Assembly (NCBI GenBank): GCA_037349105.1 | Contig: JAYJMM010000114.1 | Location: 1,798,001 to 1,862,000 of the forward strand | DNA: 64,000 nucleotides | Reading direction: 5' to 3' | Source: Limnomonas spitsbergensis | Taxonomy: Eukaryota > Chlorophyta > Chlorophyceae > Chlamydomonadales | Shown: in pieces, positions 31,501-43,300 of the stretch | Position numbering within the stretch: the stretch's first letter is position 1 | Layout: each line of letters opens with the position of its first letter | The notes under the pieces: model-generated | Database searches by the model: none | What the model was told of the DNA's origin: nothing | Seen by the model: the letters and a program-made list of their open reading frames with translations, nothing else | Position numbers and translations under genes: made by a program

Positions 31501-34500
31501 GGTGTGGTGGGGTAAGGTGGGATGGGGTGGGGTGGGATGGGGTATTCTGTTGTGTTGTGTGGGGACAGCAGGGTGCGGTACGTGGTGTGGGTGGTGGGTG
31601 GTGGGGTAGGCTGGGGGAGCGGGGGCGATGCAGGTGCGGTAAGGTGGGGTGGGATGGGGTGTGGTGTTGTATTGTGGCAGGACGACAAGGTTGGGGGGTG
31701 GGGCAGGTGGGGTCGGTTGGGTTCGGAGACATTGGGATGGGATGGGGTAAGCCAGGGTGGAGTCGAGGGCCGGGTCGGGTAGGGTAGCGGAGCAGTGGTA
31801 GAGATATCACACAAGTAGGTGAGTGGCAGATAGACAGGCGGTTTTGAACGCACTTGTACGTCAGGGTTGAGATCTTATGTTTGAAATGGCTTGTACCCTA
31901 TAGATCCCTGCCCCCTCTCACCGGGTCTCATCACTAGGCCCTCGCCCTGCACGTCTTGCAGGGTTGAGAATCGCAATGGTTTAAATGACCTTCATCTTAG
32001 ATTACTTCCCCATCTCCCTGGGTCTCACCACCAGGCCCTCCAGCAGCACGTACTGCAGGGCTGCGAATCATAAAAACGACCCCTTCATCCTACATCGCTG
32101 CCCTGCTCCTTGCGTCTCACCACCAGGCCCTCCAGCAGCACGTACTGCAGGATTTTTAATTATAAACCCCGCAGTAGGTCCAGGTGGAGGGCCTGGACCT
32201 ACTGCAGGGTTCATATATGACCCCTTACTCCTACACATCCCTGCCCTGCTCCTTGGGTCTCACCACCAGGCCCTCCAGCAGCAGGAAGTTCTTCTTCAGT
32301 GTGCGTTGCTTCTCCAGCTGAGGCCACACCAGCGTGATGCTGTGCTGCAAGCTGGCAGAGCTGCACAAAGTGGGGGGTGGGAGGGAGGGGGGCAGGAAGA
32401 GAATCCATTCACCGGCATGTCAGATGTTTGTTACCAATTATGCCAATGCTTTTACTAACAAGCGGGATGGCATCGGTTCCATAGGAGAGGGAAGGTGCCG
32501 CACGCTGGCGGAGCTGCGCTGAGGGACAGGGAGAACATCCGCTTATCTTGTTATCTTCCTGGATGCTTATGGACGCAAGCGCAATGCTGTACTGCAAGCT
32601 GGCAGGGCTGTACAGAGGGGGAGGAGGGCAGGAAGAACATCTGCCCCTGTCATTTTTTCATCATCTACTGATTCAATCAAGTGGGTCGGCATCGGGTACA
32701 GGAAGCTGACCGTGTAGTGCGCTGGCAGAGGAGTGCAAAGGGACAGGAGGAGAATCCCGCTCATGCTATACATTTATTATAAACCTAAAGACTCACCAGT
32801 TTGGTGCAGTGCTGCAAGCTGGCAGAGCTGCACAGAGGGACACGAAACATATGCGTGTTCATAAACCCTGAACCCACCTCGGGCTGAAGGAGACGTTGAC
32901 CCTGTGTTTTGCGTTGGTGGCCTCCCGCATGAGGTGCGCATGGATGATGCCCAGCGTGGTGATGAGGTCGCTGTGGAAGCGGGCCTCACCTGCACGATAC
33001 CTGGAGGGGAGGTGTTGTAGGTTCAATGAGGGGAGGTGTTGCAGGTTCAATGAGGGGAGGTGTTGCAGGTTCAATGAGGGGAGGTGTTGCAGGTTCAATG
33101 AGGGGAGGTGTTGCAGGTTCAATGAGGGGAGGTGTTGCAGGTTCAATGAGGGGAGGTGTTGCAGGTTCAATGAGGGGAGGTGTTGCAGGTTCAATGAGGG
33201 GAGGTGTTGCAGGTTCAATGAGGGGAGGTGTTGCAGGGTGCTGCAGGGTTCAAGGGGGAGGTGTTGCAGGTTCAAGGAGGGGAGGTGTTGCAGGTTCAAT
33301 GAGGGGAGGTGTTGCAGGTTCAATGAGGGGAGGTGTTGCAGGGTGCTGCAGGGTTCAAGGGGGAGGTGTTGCAGGTTCAAGGGGGAGGTGTTACAGGTTC
33401 AATGAGGGGAGGTGTTGCAGGTTCAATGAGGGGAGGTGTTGCAGGGTGCTGCAGGGTTCAAGGGGGAGGTGTTGCAGGTTCAAGGAGGGGAGGTGTTGCA
33501 GGGTATTGAAGGGTTCAAGGGGGTCAAAGGAGGGAGGTGTTGCAGGTTCAATGGTGTGTGTATGGAAATGGAGGAAGTGTTATGTGTGGATGAGAAGTGT
33601 TGCATGCCCGCATCATCCCTGGCTCACCAGCCCTTTTAAACCCCTCACCTTATATTCTTCTTAAACTAAACAAACAGGGAGGCCGGTCGCCCAACCCTAG
33701 AAAACCCGAGTCGCCAACACAAAGAACAGCTCGGGTGCGCATGTGGCCCTCGCCGTCTCTGACCTGCCTTTGAGCGAAACCCTAAACCCTTAACTCCAAC
33801 CAATACAATATCTCACCTGCAAGTGAGCTGCGTGGCCAGCAGCGTGTTCTGGTAGTACAGCAGCCCGTTGTCCTGATCCGCCAGCATCTGCGGGACATCG
33901 CTCAGCAGCATGCCGACCCAGCCGTGGATGTCCGACATGTCAAACGTGCCTGATGGGGGAGGCAGGGTTTTAGGGTGTAGGGCTTCTGAATATACCTAAA
34001 TCCTAAACTTAGCCGTGGATGTCCGACATGTCATACGTGCCTGATGGGAGACAGTTGAGGGTTCACGGAACAGGTCACAGGCTTCGAACCTGGTGCCTCA
34101 GCCCTAGACCCGTTTGTGATTTTCTGGCCTGTCTCCTGCAAGCCTGAAGTCACTGACACTAGTACACACACACACAAACACACACACACACACAAGCAAA
34201 CACAGCAGCACGCTAGCAAACTTACTTGCATACACTGACAAACCTTCGAATCCACCGAGACACCATATCGTTCATTCATCATTATTGATCTTGGCCACCT
34301 TCGCCGTGTACCCGCTGCCAAGTAGTAACGTGGGACTTCCCTTTGACCCTGACAAACAGTAACAGCTAATCCATCCTCTCACATGCCCCCCCCCCTTTCA
34401 CCCCCCCCCCCCCCCCCTCACACCTGCTACCTCCTTTTATCCACCCACCCTCAAACCTGACCCCCTTCCCACCTGTTATCACCAGCTCATTGGCTGGCCC

Positions 34501-37500
34501 GTCCTTTTCTCACAAGCCATGCCCCCCCCACCCACTCTCTCACCTGTCACCCCCCTTCACCCCCCACACCTTTCACCCTCCCCCCTCACACCTATCACCC
34601 CCTTTCACCCTCCCACCTCACACCCCCTTTTACCCTCCCCCCTCACACCTGTCGCCCCCTTTCACCCTCCCCCCTCATACCTGACACCCCTTTCACCCTC
34701 CCCCCTCGCACCTGTCACCCCCTTTTAACCTCCCCCCTCCACCTGCCACCCCTTTCTCCCTCCCCCCTCACACCTGCCACCCCTTTTTACCTCCCCCCTC
34801 CACCTGCCACCCCTTTTAACATCCCCCCTCACACTTGTCGCCCCCTTTCACCCTCCCCCCTCACAGCTGCCACCTCATTTTACCCACCCACTCTCTCACC
34901 TGTCACCACCAGCTCATTGGCTGGCCCGTCCTCTTCTCACAACTGCCCTACCCCTCACTCCAGCCCTCACACCTTTCACCCCCCCCCTCACCCCCCCCCT
35001 CAAACCTGTCACCCCCTTTCACCCACCCAACCTCTCACCTGTCACTACCAGCTCATTGGTGGGCCTCGTGGTGTCCACCGCATCGATGCGCGTGTGGAGG
35101 CACAGTGGCTTGATCTGATACGCAGGTGAGGGAAGCAATGTTTAGGAGTTATGGGGAGGGCAGCATTCGACCAAGGAGTAAGGTGGAGGGATCATGACTT
35201 TATCTGATACGCGGGAGAGGGGAGGGATCAGGTTTCCCAGGAGAGGGAAGGGGTCAACTTTTGAGTGCCCATTTCAGGGGTCCACTTCAAAATGGGCCCT
35301 CTTAGGGGAGGTTTCATGGTCTTATGATAGAGGGCCACTTGTAGGGGAAGTAACCACGTCCACTATAAAGGGTCCAGGCTAAGGCTGACCAAGGTTTAGG
35401 CCCCGCCTTACGGGTTCCGGTTCAAGGTCTGTTCAAGAACCTCCTGAAACCTGAGTGGTGCTGAACAGGAGGGTTTATCACATTGTGAGACGCACACAAG
35501 CATATGCCACATTACTCTTATGACAACGTGTGAAATTGAGAAACACACAAGCATACGCCCCATCACTCTTAACACAATGTGTGAAAGTGAGACGCATGCA
35601 CAAGCACATGCCCCATTACTCTTCCCACCTTACGTGACACAGAGACACAATCAACCCTGTGCCCCTGTACTCTTACCACAATGTGTAACACCGAGACACA
35701 CTGAACCCTTTGCAACATTACTCTTCCCACCTTGTGTAACACCGAGACGCACTGAACCCTCTGCAACATTACTCTTATCACCTTATGTTACACAGTGACA
35801 CACTGACCCCCCTATGTCCCATTACTCTTATCACCTTGTGTGACACAGTGACACACTGCCCCCATATGCCCCATTACTCTTATCACCTTGTGTGACACAG
35901 AGACACATGTCTTGGGGCTGATGTTTGGGATGATGAAGGCCTGGATGGTGCCGCTGCCGCCCTCCCGGACCTTGAACTTGACGGCCAGCCGGGAGGTTGA
36001 GTCCTGACACCTGGAGGGAAGGGAGGGGTGATTAACGACCAAGGATTGAGGGGCGGGGGGACAGGACTTTGATGGGCCAAATCATTCGATGAAGGGAGGT
36101 CGAGTCCTGACAACTGGAGAGGAGGGAGGGGGGGCATGTAGCCAAAGATTAAGGGGCAGGGGGACAGGATTTTGGGGGGGCATGTGATCCCATGGAGGTT
36201 GAGTCCTGACACCCGTGACGAGGGAGGGGGGGAACATACGACCAAAGATTTAGGGGCGGAGAGACATGGCTGTGAGGGACAAGATCATCCAATGAAAGGG
36301 GGTCGAGTCCTGACACCTGGAGAGAAGTGGGGGGGGAGGGAATACAATACGACCAATAAATTAGGGTTGGGGGGACATGGCTGTGACAAAGGACACGGTC
36401 CAGTCCTGACACCTGCGAGGAGGGTGAGGGGGGGGGGGGCATGGCCGTGAGGCTGCCAACAGTAGGGGCAATCTAGCTTCGCCTCCTACTGGCTCAGCAG
36501 TCGGCGCCCAGCGACGTGTTAAGGAGTGATGGTGTGTAGAGCTAAGATGTGGGAAGTTATGGTGCACTCTCAAAATAAGCGAGGTCATCGGATCTAGGGG
36601 TGTGGGTGTGGGTGTGGGGCTGAAACAATGCCGCGTTAAGATCCTGGTGCTGCAAGCCTTGCCAACAGCAGGAGCAACCTAGCTTTGTTTTTTCGTTTCG
36701 CCCAGTGTTGGGTGCCTGGCGGCGCTTGGATGGAGCACTTAACACAGCACCAGCGAGGTCATCGGATCTAGCGGGGAGGGGGCTTAATACAGATATAGGG
36801 GGGAGGGGGCTTAACAAGGATCCTTGTGCAGCATGCGGCCTTGCAGCTGGGGCAACTGGCACGGGGCCATTCTAGCTTTGCTTCCAATGGGCCCAGGGAT
36901 GGGCGCCTGGCGGTCCTCCGTTGCGCACTTAAATAGCACGGTTGAGGTCCTCTGATCAGGGGGTGGGTGGGTGGACAATCCAGATCCTGGTGCAGCTGGG
37001 GCTATCAACAGTAGGGGAAACCTAGCTTGCGTCCAATTGGGGCTCAGGGGTGGGCGCCCGTCGACCCTCTGATGCACACTAAAAGTGATGTTGAGGGTGT
37101 GTGGGGAAGGCGACAGGGCTGAGAGGGGGGGCTGGATCATCAATGCAGAGATATGGTGGCTCAATCATAAATAATTGAAATCAGGTCCAAGGAACTATTT
37201 GTCCATATGATAGCGCATGGACCTATGCCTTGCATTTTTTATTCTCCTGGGGGCAAGTGGGCTCCTGGCTTGCCCCCCCTCCCCCCCCTTCCACCCACTC
37301 GAGTTCAGTGAAGTTTCGGCCAGACCACCTTAAATCCAACATTCGACAGGTTGTGAAATAAACGTCAGGCTGCTGGGCAGCCACCCCCAGGGGACGGAGC
37401 GGACTGAATCGTTTCCAGAGCCTATCTATAGCCAGTGGCCCCAGCAGCAGCAGGGCTTGCTACACCAGGCCCCACGCCAGTAGGCCGTGAAGCAGCTGAA

Positions 37501-40345
37501 GCAACCTCTCTTAAGCACAGGAGGCACCCACAGGCCTATAGGTCACCAGGGTCCCTAGTTACCCATGATCGTGATGCAGCTGAACTGTAGCCATAGAGCA
37601 TCTTACAGCCCGCTCGACTGCAAGTCGCCAAGGTCACTTGGGCTAGACCCAGGCTTACCTTTGATCGTCATGCACCTGAACTGCAGCTATACAGCAAACT
37701 AAAGCCCGCCTGCCTAAAGGTCGCCAGGGTCACCTAGGCAGGACCCAGGCTTACCGCCTTTGTCTCTGATGACAGTCCCAGCTCCTGATCTCACCCCCCC
37801 TTGACACCCCTACGTCCGCTTGCCTGCAGGTCACCAGGGTCAGGTTACTGATGGACGTCACTTACCTGAAATGTAACATCAAAAGCAATCTTTAGCCCGC
37901 TTGCCTGTATGCAGCCACTGGACCATCACCCGGACCCAAGCTGACAGCTTTGGGTCCAAGTGAAAGTCCCATATGATCTCCCCCCCCATGCCCACCCCCC
38001 ACTCACACACACACGTCCGCTTGCCTGCAGTCAGGTTACCGATGGAAGTAATACAGCTGAAGTGTATCTTAAGCATCCTATAGCCCGCTTGCCTGAAGGT
38101 CGCCCAGGCACCACCACCCGGACCCAAGCTGACAGCTTTGGGTCCCAATGAAAGGCCCATCGCCTGATCTCTCCCCCCCCTGCCCCCCCCACGTCCGCTT
38201 GCCTATAGGTTGCCAGGGTCAGGTTTCCATTGGCCGGGTCTGGGGGGCTGCGGCTCATAATCGCTACGTTGGACGGCACGTCCAGCAGCTGCAGCGCCAT
38301 GTTACTCTGGACAGCCACCTGCGCGGCAGTTCGGGGGTCAGGCTCTAGGAATGGGTTTAGGAGTGGTTCGGGAGAGTTAGAGTGAACACACATTACAAGA
38401 ATGGGTTGAGGAGTAGTTTGAGGATATAAGATTTAAGGTAAAGCACACAACAAGGATGAGCACTGTACTCTCTATCAATAGATCAAACATGTTGCAGAAA
38501 GGTGGGTATTGCATGCATGGCCAGTCTGATGCCTTTCAGACATTCAAGGGCCTACGAGACTACGAGTACCCGTCATTTACAGGTACTGCAAATATGGGCG
38601 AAACACTGTCCAGCGTGTTATGACCACACACGTGCAACGAACACGGGCAATGCAATGTCCATCCTTTACCCTACAAATGTACTCCAGAGGTGGGTGCACA
38701 CTCAATCCTAAACCCTAAGCACGTACCGCAAAGATTGGCATTGCACACTCAATCCTAAACCCTAAGCACGTACCGCAAAGATTGGCATTGCACTCTCCAT
38801 CCTAAACCCTAAGCACGTACCGCAAAGATTGGCATTGCACACTCAATCCTAAACCCTAAGCACGTACCGCAAATATGGGCATGGCACTCTCCATCCTAAA
38901 CCCTAAGCACGTACCGCAAAGATTGGCATTGCACACTCAATCCTAAACCCTAAGCACGTACCGCAAATATGGGCATGGCACTCTCTATCCTAAACCCTAA
39001 GCACGTACCGCAAAGATTGGCATTGCACTCTCCATCCTAAACCCTAAGCACATACCGCAAAGATTGGCATTGCACACTCAATCCTAAACCCTAAGCACGT
39101 ACCGCAAATATGGGCATGGCACTCTCCATCCTAAACCCTAAGCACGTACCGCAAAGATTGGCATTGCACACTCAATCCTAAACCCTAAGCACGTACCGCA
39201 AATATGGGCATGGCACTCTCTATCCTAAACCCTAAGCACGTACCGCAAAGATTGGCATTGCACTCTCCATCCTAAACCTAAGCACGTACCGCAAAGATTG
39301 GCATTGCACACTCAATCCTAAACCCTAAGCACGTACCGCAAATATGGGCATGGCACTCTCCATCCTAAACCCTAAGCACGAACCGCAAATATGGGCATGG
39401 CACTCTCCATCCTAAACCCTAAGCACGTACCGCAAAGATTGGCATTGCACACTCAATCCTAAACCCTAAGCACGTACCGCAAAGATTGGCATTGCACACT
39501 CAATCCTAAACCCTAAGCACGTACCGCAAAGATTGGCATTGCACACTCAATCCTTAACCCTAAGCACGTACCGCAAAGATTGGCATTGCACTCTCCATCC
39601 TAAACCCTAAGCACGTACCGCAAAGATTGGCATTGCACTCTCCATCCTAAACCCTAAGCACGTACCGCAAAGATTGGCATTGCACACTCAATCCTAAACC
39701 CTAAGCACGTACCGCAAATATGGGCATGGCACTCTCTATCCTAAACCCTAAGCACGTACCGCAAAGATTGGCATTGCACTCTCCATCCTAAACCCTAAGC
39801 ACGTACTGCAAAGATTGGCATTGCACACTCAATCCTAAACCCTAAGCACGTACCGCAAATATGGGCATGGCACTCTCTATCCTAAACCCTAAGCACGTAC
39901 CGCAAAGATTGGCATGGCACTCTCTATCCTCAGCACGTGGCAGGCCTCTTCAGGCTCCAGAAAGCACTTGTCCTTGACGGTGAAGGGGGCCGAGGCGGCC
40001 AGCAACGCATTGCTGCCCATACCCTTGTCAAACCTGGAGTGTGGGGGAGTGTGGAGAGTATGGGCAGTATGAGGAAGTGTGGGCAAGGGCCGAGGCGGCC
40101 AGCAGTGCATTGTTGCTCATAGAAAAAAGAAAGCTAAGCCCTGTGGCAGGCGTGAGAGTTAAGGAAACAGCACAGCCTGGGCGGAATTGTTCTGGTCAAA
40201 CCTGGAGTGTGGTGGAGGGTGGGGTGTGTGTGGGGGAGTGTAAAGGAGTGTGGGTGAGGGGCCGAAGTGGCAAACGGTGAATTTTGGCACATACCCTTGT
40301 CAAGCCTGGGGGTGAGGTGTGTGGGGAAGTGTGGGGGGGGCAAGG

Positions 40346-40378
<33 letters not shown>

Positions 40379-43300
40379 GATCAGGGGAGGGGTGGAGGAG
40401 TGGTCTGTCTGCGTTCAAAATTCAGGCGAATGGACCGGAGGCATGAAGAGAAGGGAGGAGGGGGAAGGAGGGGGGGAGGAGAATGTTTGCATGGAAGCAC
40501 ACTCTACCCGCCACCCAAAAGAGCCCTCCCCTTGCTCACGATACTTTGGCTGTCCATGCCGCGGGGCGGGGGGGGGGGCTGATTTGGGTTGCTGGTTGTT
40601 TCCCCGTTTTGCTCTGCCTGGCCCCTTTGAAAAGGCTCTGGGTGCTTGCGTGAACTTACCTAACGAACAACACCACCGGCCGATTTTTGCTCATGAAACC
40701 CAATCCTACCAGGGGGTGTGAAAGGGTCACCCAGACTTCCAGCCTTTTACTGCTCAAAGAGGGGCCTTGCGAGGGGAATCAGCCTACTTCTGCATCTCCA
40801 GGGTAAGCTCCAGGGTCGTGTTTAGTAGCGTTTGGAATAAATTCGAGTGACAGAAAAGTGGCGAGTTCTTGGTGAAGAGGAGTCCCAGCCTACTTTTGCT
40901 TCTCCAGGGTGAGCTCCCCCCCACACTGCCCACCCCCTAACAGGAGGTCCCAGCCTACTTTTGCTTCTCCAGGGTGAGCTCCCCCCCCACACTGCCCACC
41001 CCCTAACAGGGGGTCCCAGCCTACTTTTGCTTCTCCAGGGTGAGATTCCCCCCCACACTGCCCACCCCCTAACAGGAGGTCCCAGCCTGCTTTTGCTTCT
41101 CCAGGGTGAGCTCCCCCCCCACACTGCCCACCCCCTAACAGGGGGTCCCAGCCTACTTTTGCTTCTCCAGGGTGAGCTCCCCCCCACACTGCCCACCCCC
41201 TAACAGGAGGTCCCAGCCTACTTTTGCTTCTCCAGGGTGAGCTCCCCCCGCAGATCGTCCATTTCCTTCTTGAGCCGCACCACCTGCGCCTGATAGCCCG
41301 CCTTGCGCTCCTCCTCCTCGCTCACCTGTAGGACAAGTGAGGATGAGAGGAAGAGAGGGGCGAGGGCAGGGGAGAGGATCAGCGGCAGGGGAGCGGGGGA
41401 AAAGGAATGAGGGCAGGGGAGTGAGGGGAGTGCACCCAGTACTCCGCCTTACGCTCCTCTTCCTCGCTCACTAGCAGAACAAGTGAGGATGAGAGGGGCG
41501 AGGGCAGGGGAGAGGATCAGCGGCAAGGGAGTGAGGGAAAAGGAGTGAGGGCAGGGTAGTGAGGGGAGTGCGTCCAGTGCGCTCCTCCTTCTTGCTCACC
41601 TGCAGGACAAGTGAGGCCTGTAGGACAAGTGGGGATGAGAGGTAGAGATGGGGTGGGGGGCAGAGGAGAGGATCGGGGGCAGGGGTGTGAGAGAGAGGAG
41701 TGAGGGGAGTGTGCCCGGTAGCCCGCTTGCGCCCCTCGTCCTTGCTCAATAGCAAACGGGCACACAGTGAGAAGAAGTGTGAGGGAAGGGTGGAGAAGGG
41801 AGGGGAGTGAGGGCAGGATAATCCGTGTTGTATGTATTTGTAAAACCATTGGTCAATGATTGGATTTTACGAACATGGGATTCAGAGCCTGGTAAGGGTG
41901 GAGTTGTCCATCATGTAACATTAATTGTAATGCAAGCGGATTAAGAGCATGCCAAGTATGAACTATGAAGGGCTCTGCTAGTTGGTCTTGATTGCTTTCC
42001 ACACAGTGGATTCGGAGCCGGTCTGTGACTCACCGCCATCCGATTGCCCTTCTTGTCCAGCTGCTCCACCAGCATGCCTCCGCCTGGGGGCGAGTAGGTG
42101 AGCACCTGAGCGGGGGAGGAGAAGAGGGAGGGAGGGTGGGTGGGCCCACAGTGGACGGCAAAAGAGAGGGGGAAACCAGGAAAAGCAAAAACTAGGAATG
42201 ACAAAAAAACTAACAAACCCCGTGCCGTCAACACTGGGCAGCAACAGGAGGAAAACAGAAGAGCCTGGAAGACACATGCTTGCTACCAGATCTCATCCTG
42301 TCCGTGCAGATCTACAGCACATTGTCCTGAACCCTCACCCTCAGCCCTCAGCCCCACCTGGCCCGTTAAGATACAGAGCACACCGCGCCAAACCCTCATA
42401 CTCAGCTGGGCCTTAACTTGTAGGTGAAGGCATGCAACATAACGCTCCAAGCCCCCAGCCCTCAGCTCTCAGCTCCACCTTGTCCGTGAAGGTATAGGAA
42501 GCACAACAACCAAAACCCTCCCACTCAGCCCTCAGCCCCACCTTGTCCGTGAAGGTCTGCAGCACAACGTTCTTCGCCCTCCACTCAACCCTCAGCCCCA
42601 CCTTGCCCGTGAAGGTCTGTAGCACAACGTTCTTCGCCCTCCACTCAGCCCTCAGCCCCACCTTGCCCGTGAAGGTCTGCAGCACAACGTTCTTCGCCCT
42701 CCACTCAGCCCTCAGCCCCACCTTGTCCGTGAAGGTCTGCAGCACAACGTTCTTTGCCCTCCACTCAGCCCTTAGCCCCACCTTGCCCGTGAAGGTCTGC
42801 AGCACAACGTTCTTCGCCCTCCACTCAACCCTCAGCCCCACCTTGCCCGTGAAGGTCTGCAGCACAACGTTCTTCGCCCTCCCACTCAGCCCTCAGCCCC
42901 ACCTTGCCCGTGAAGGTCTGCAGCACAACGTTCTTTGCCCTCCACTCAGCCCTCAGCCCCACCTTGCCCGTGAAGGTCTGCAGCACAACGTTCTTCGCCC
43001 TCCACTCAGCCCTCAGCCCCACCTTGCCCGTGAAGGTCTGCAGCACAACGTTCTTCGCCCTCCCACTCAGCCCTCAGCCCCACCTTGCCCGTGAAGGTCT
43101 GCAGCACAACGTTCTTTGCCCTCCACTCAGCCCTCAGCCCCACCTTGCCCGTGAAGGTCTGCAGCACAACGTTCTTCGCCCTCCACTCAGCCCTCAGCCC
43201 CACCTTGCCCGTGGAGGTCTGCAGCACAACGTTCTTCGCCCTCCACTCAGCCCTCAGCCCCACCTTGCCCGTGAAGGTCTGCAGCACAACGTTCTTCGCC

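Noticed and set aside
33026..33664. 212-codon plus-strand frame of MRGGVAGS repeats
   Set aside because: Artefact of the 24-25-bp array in intron 18.
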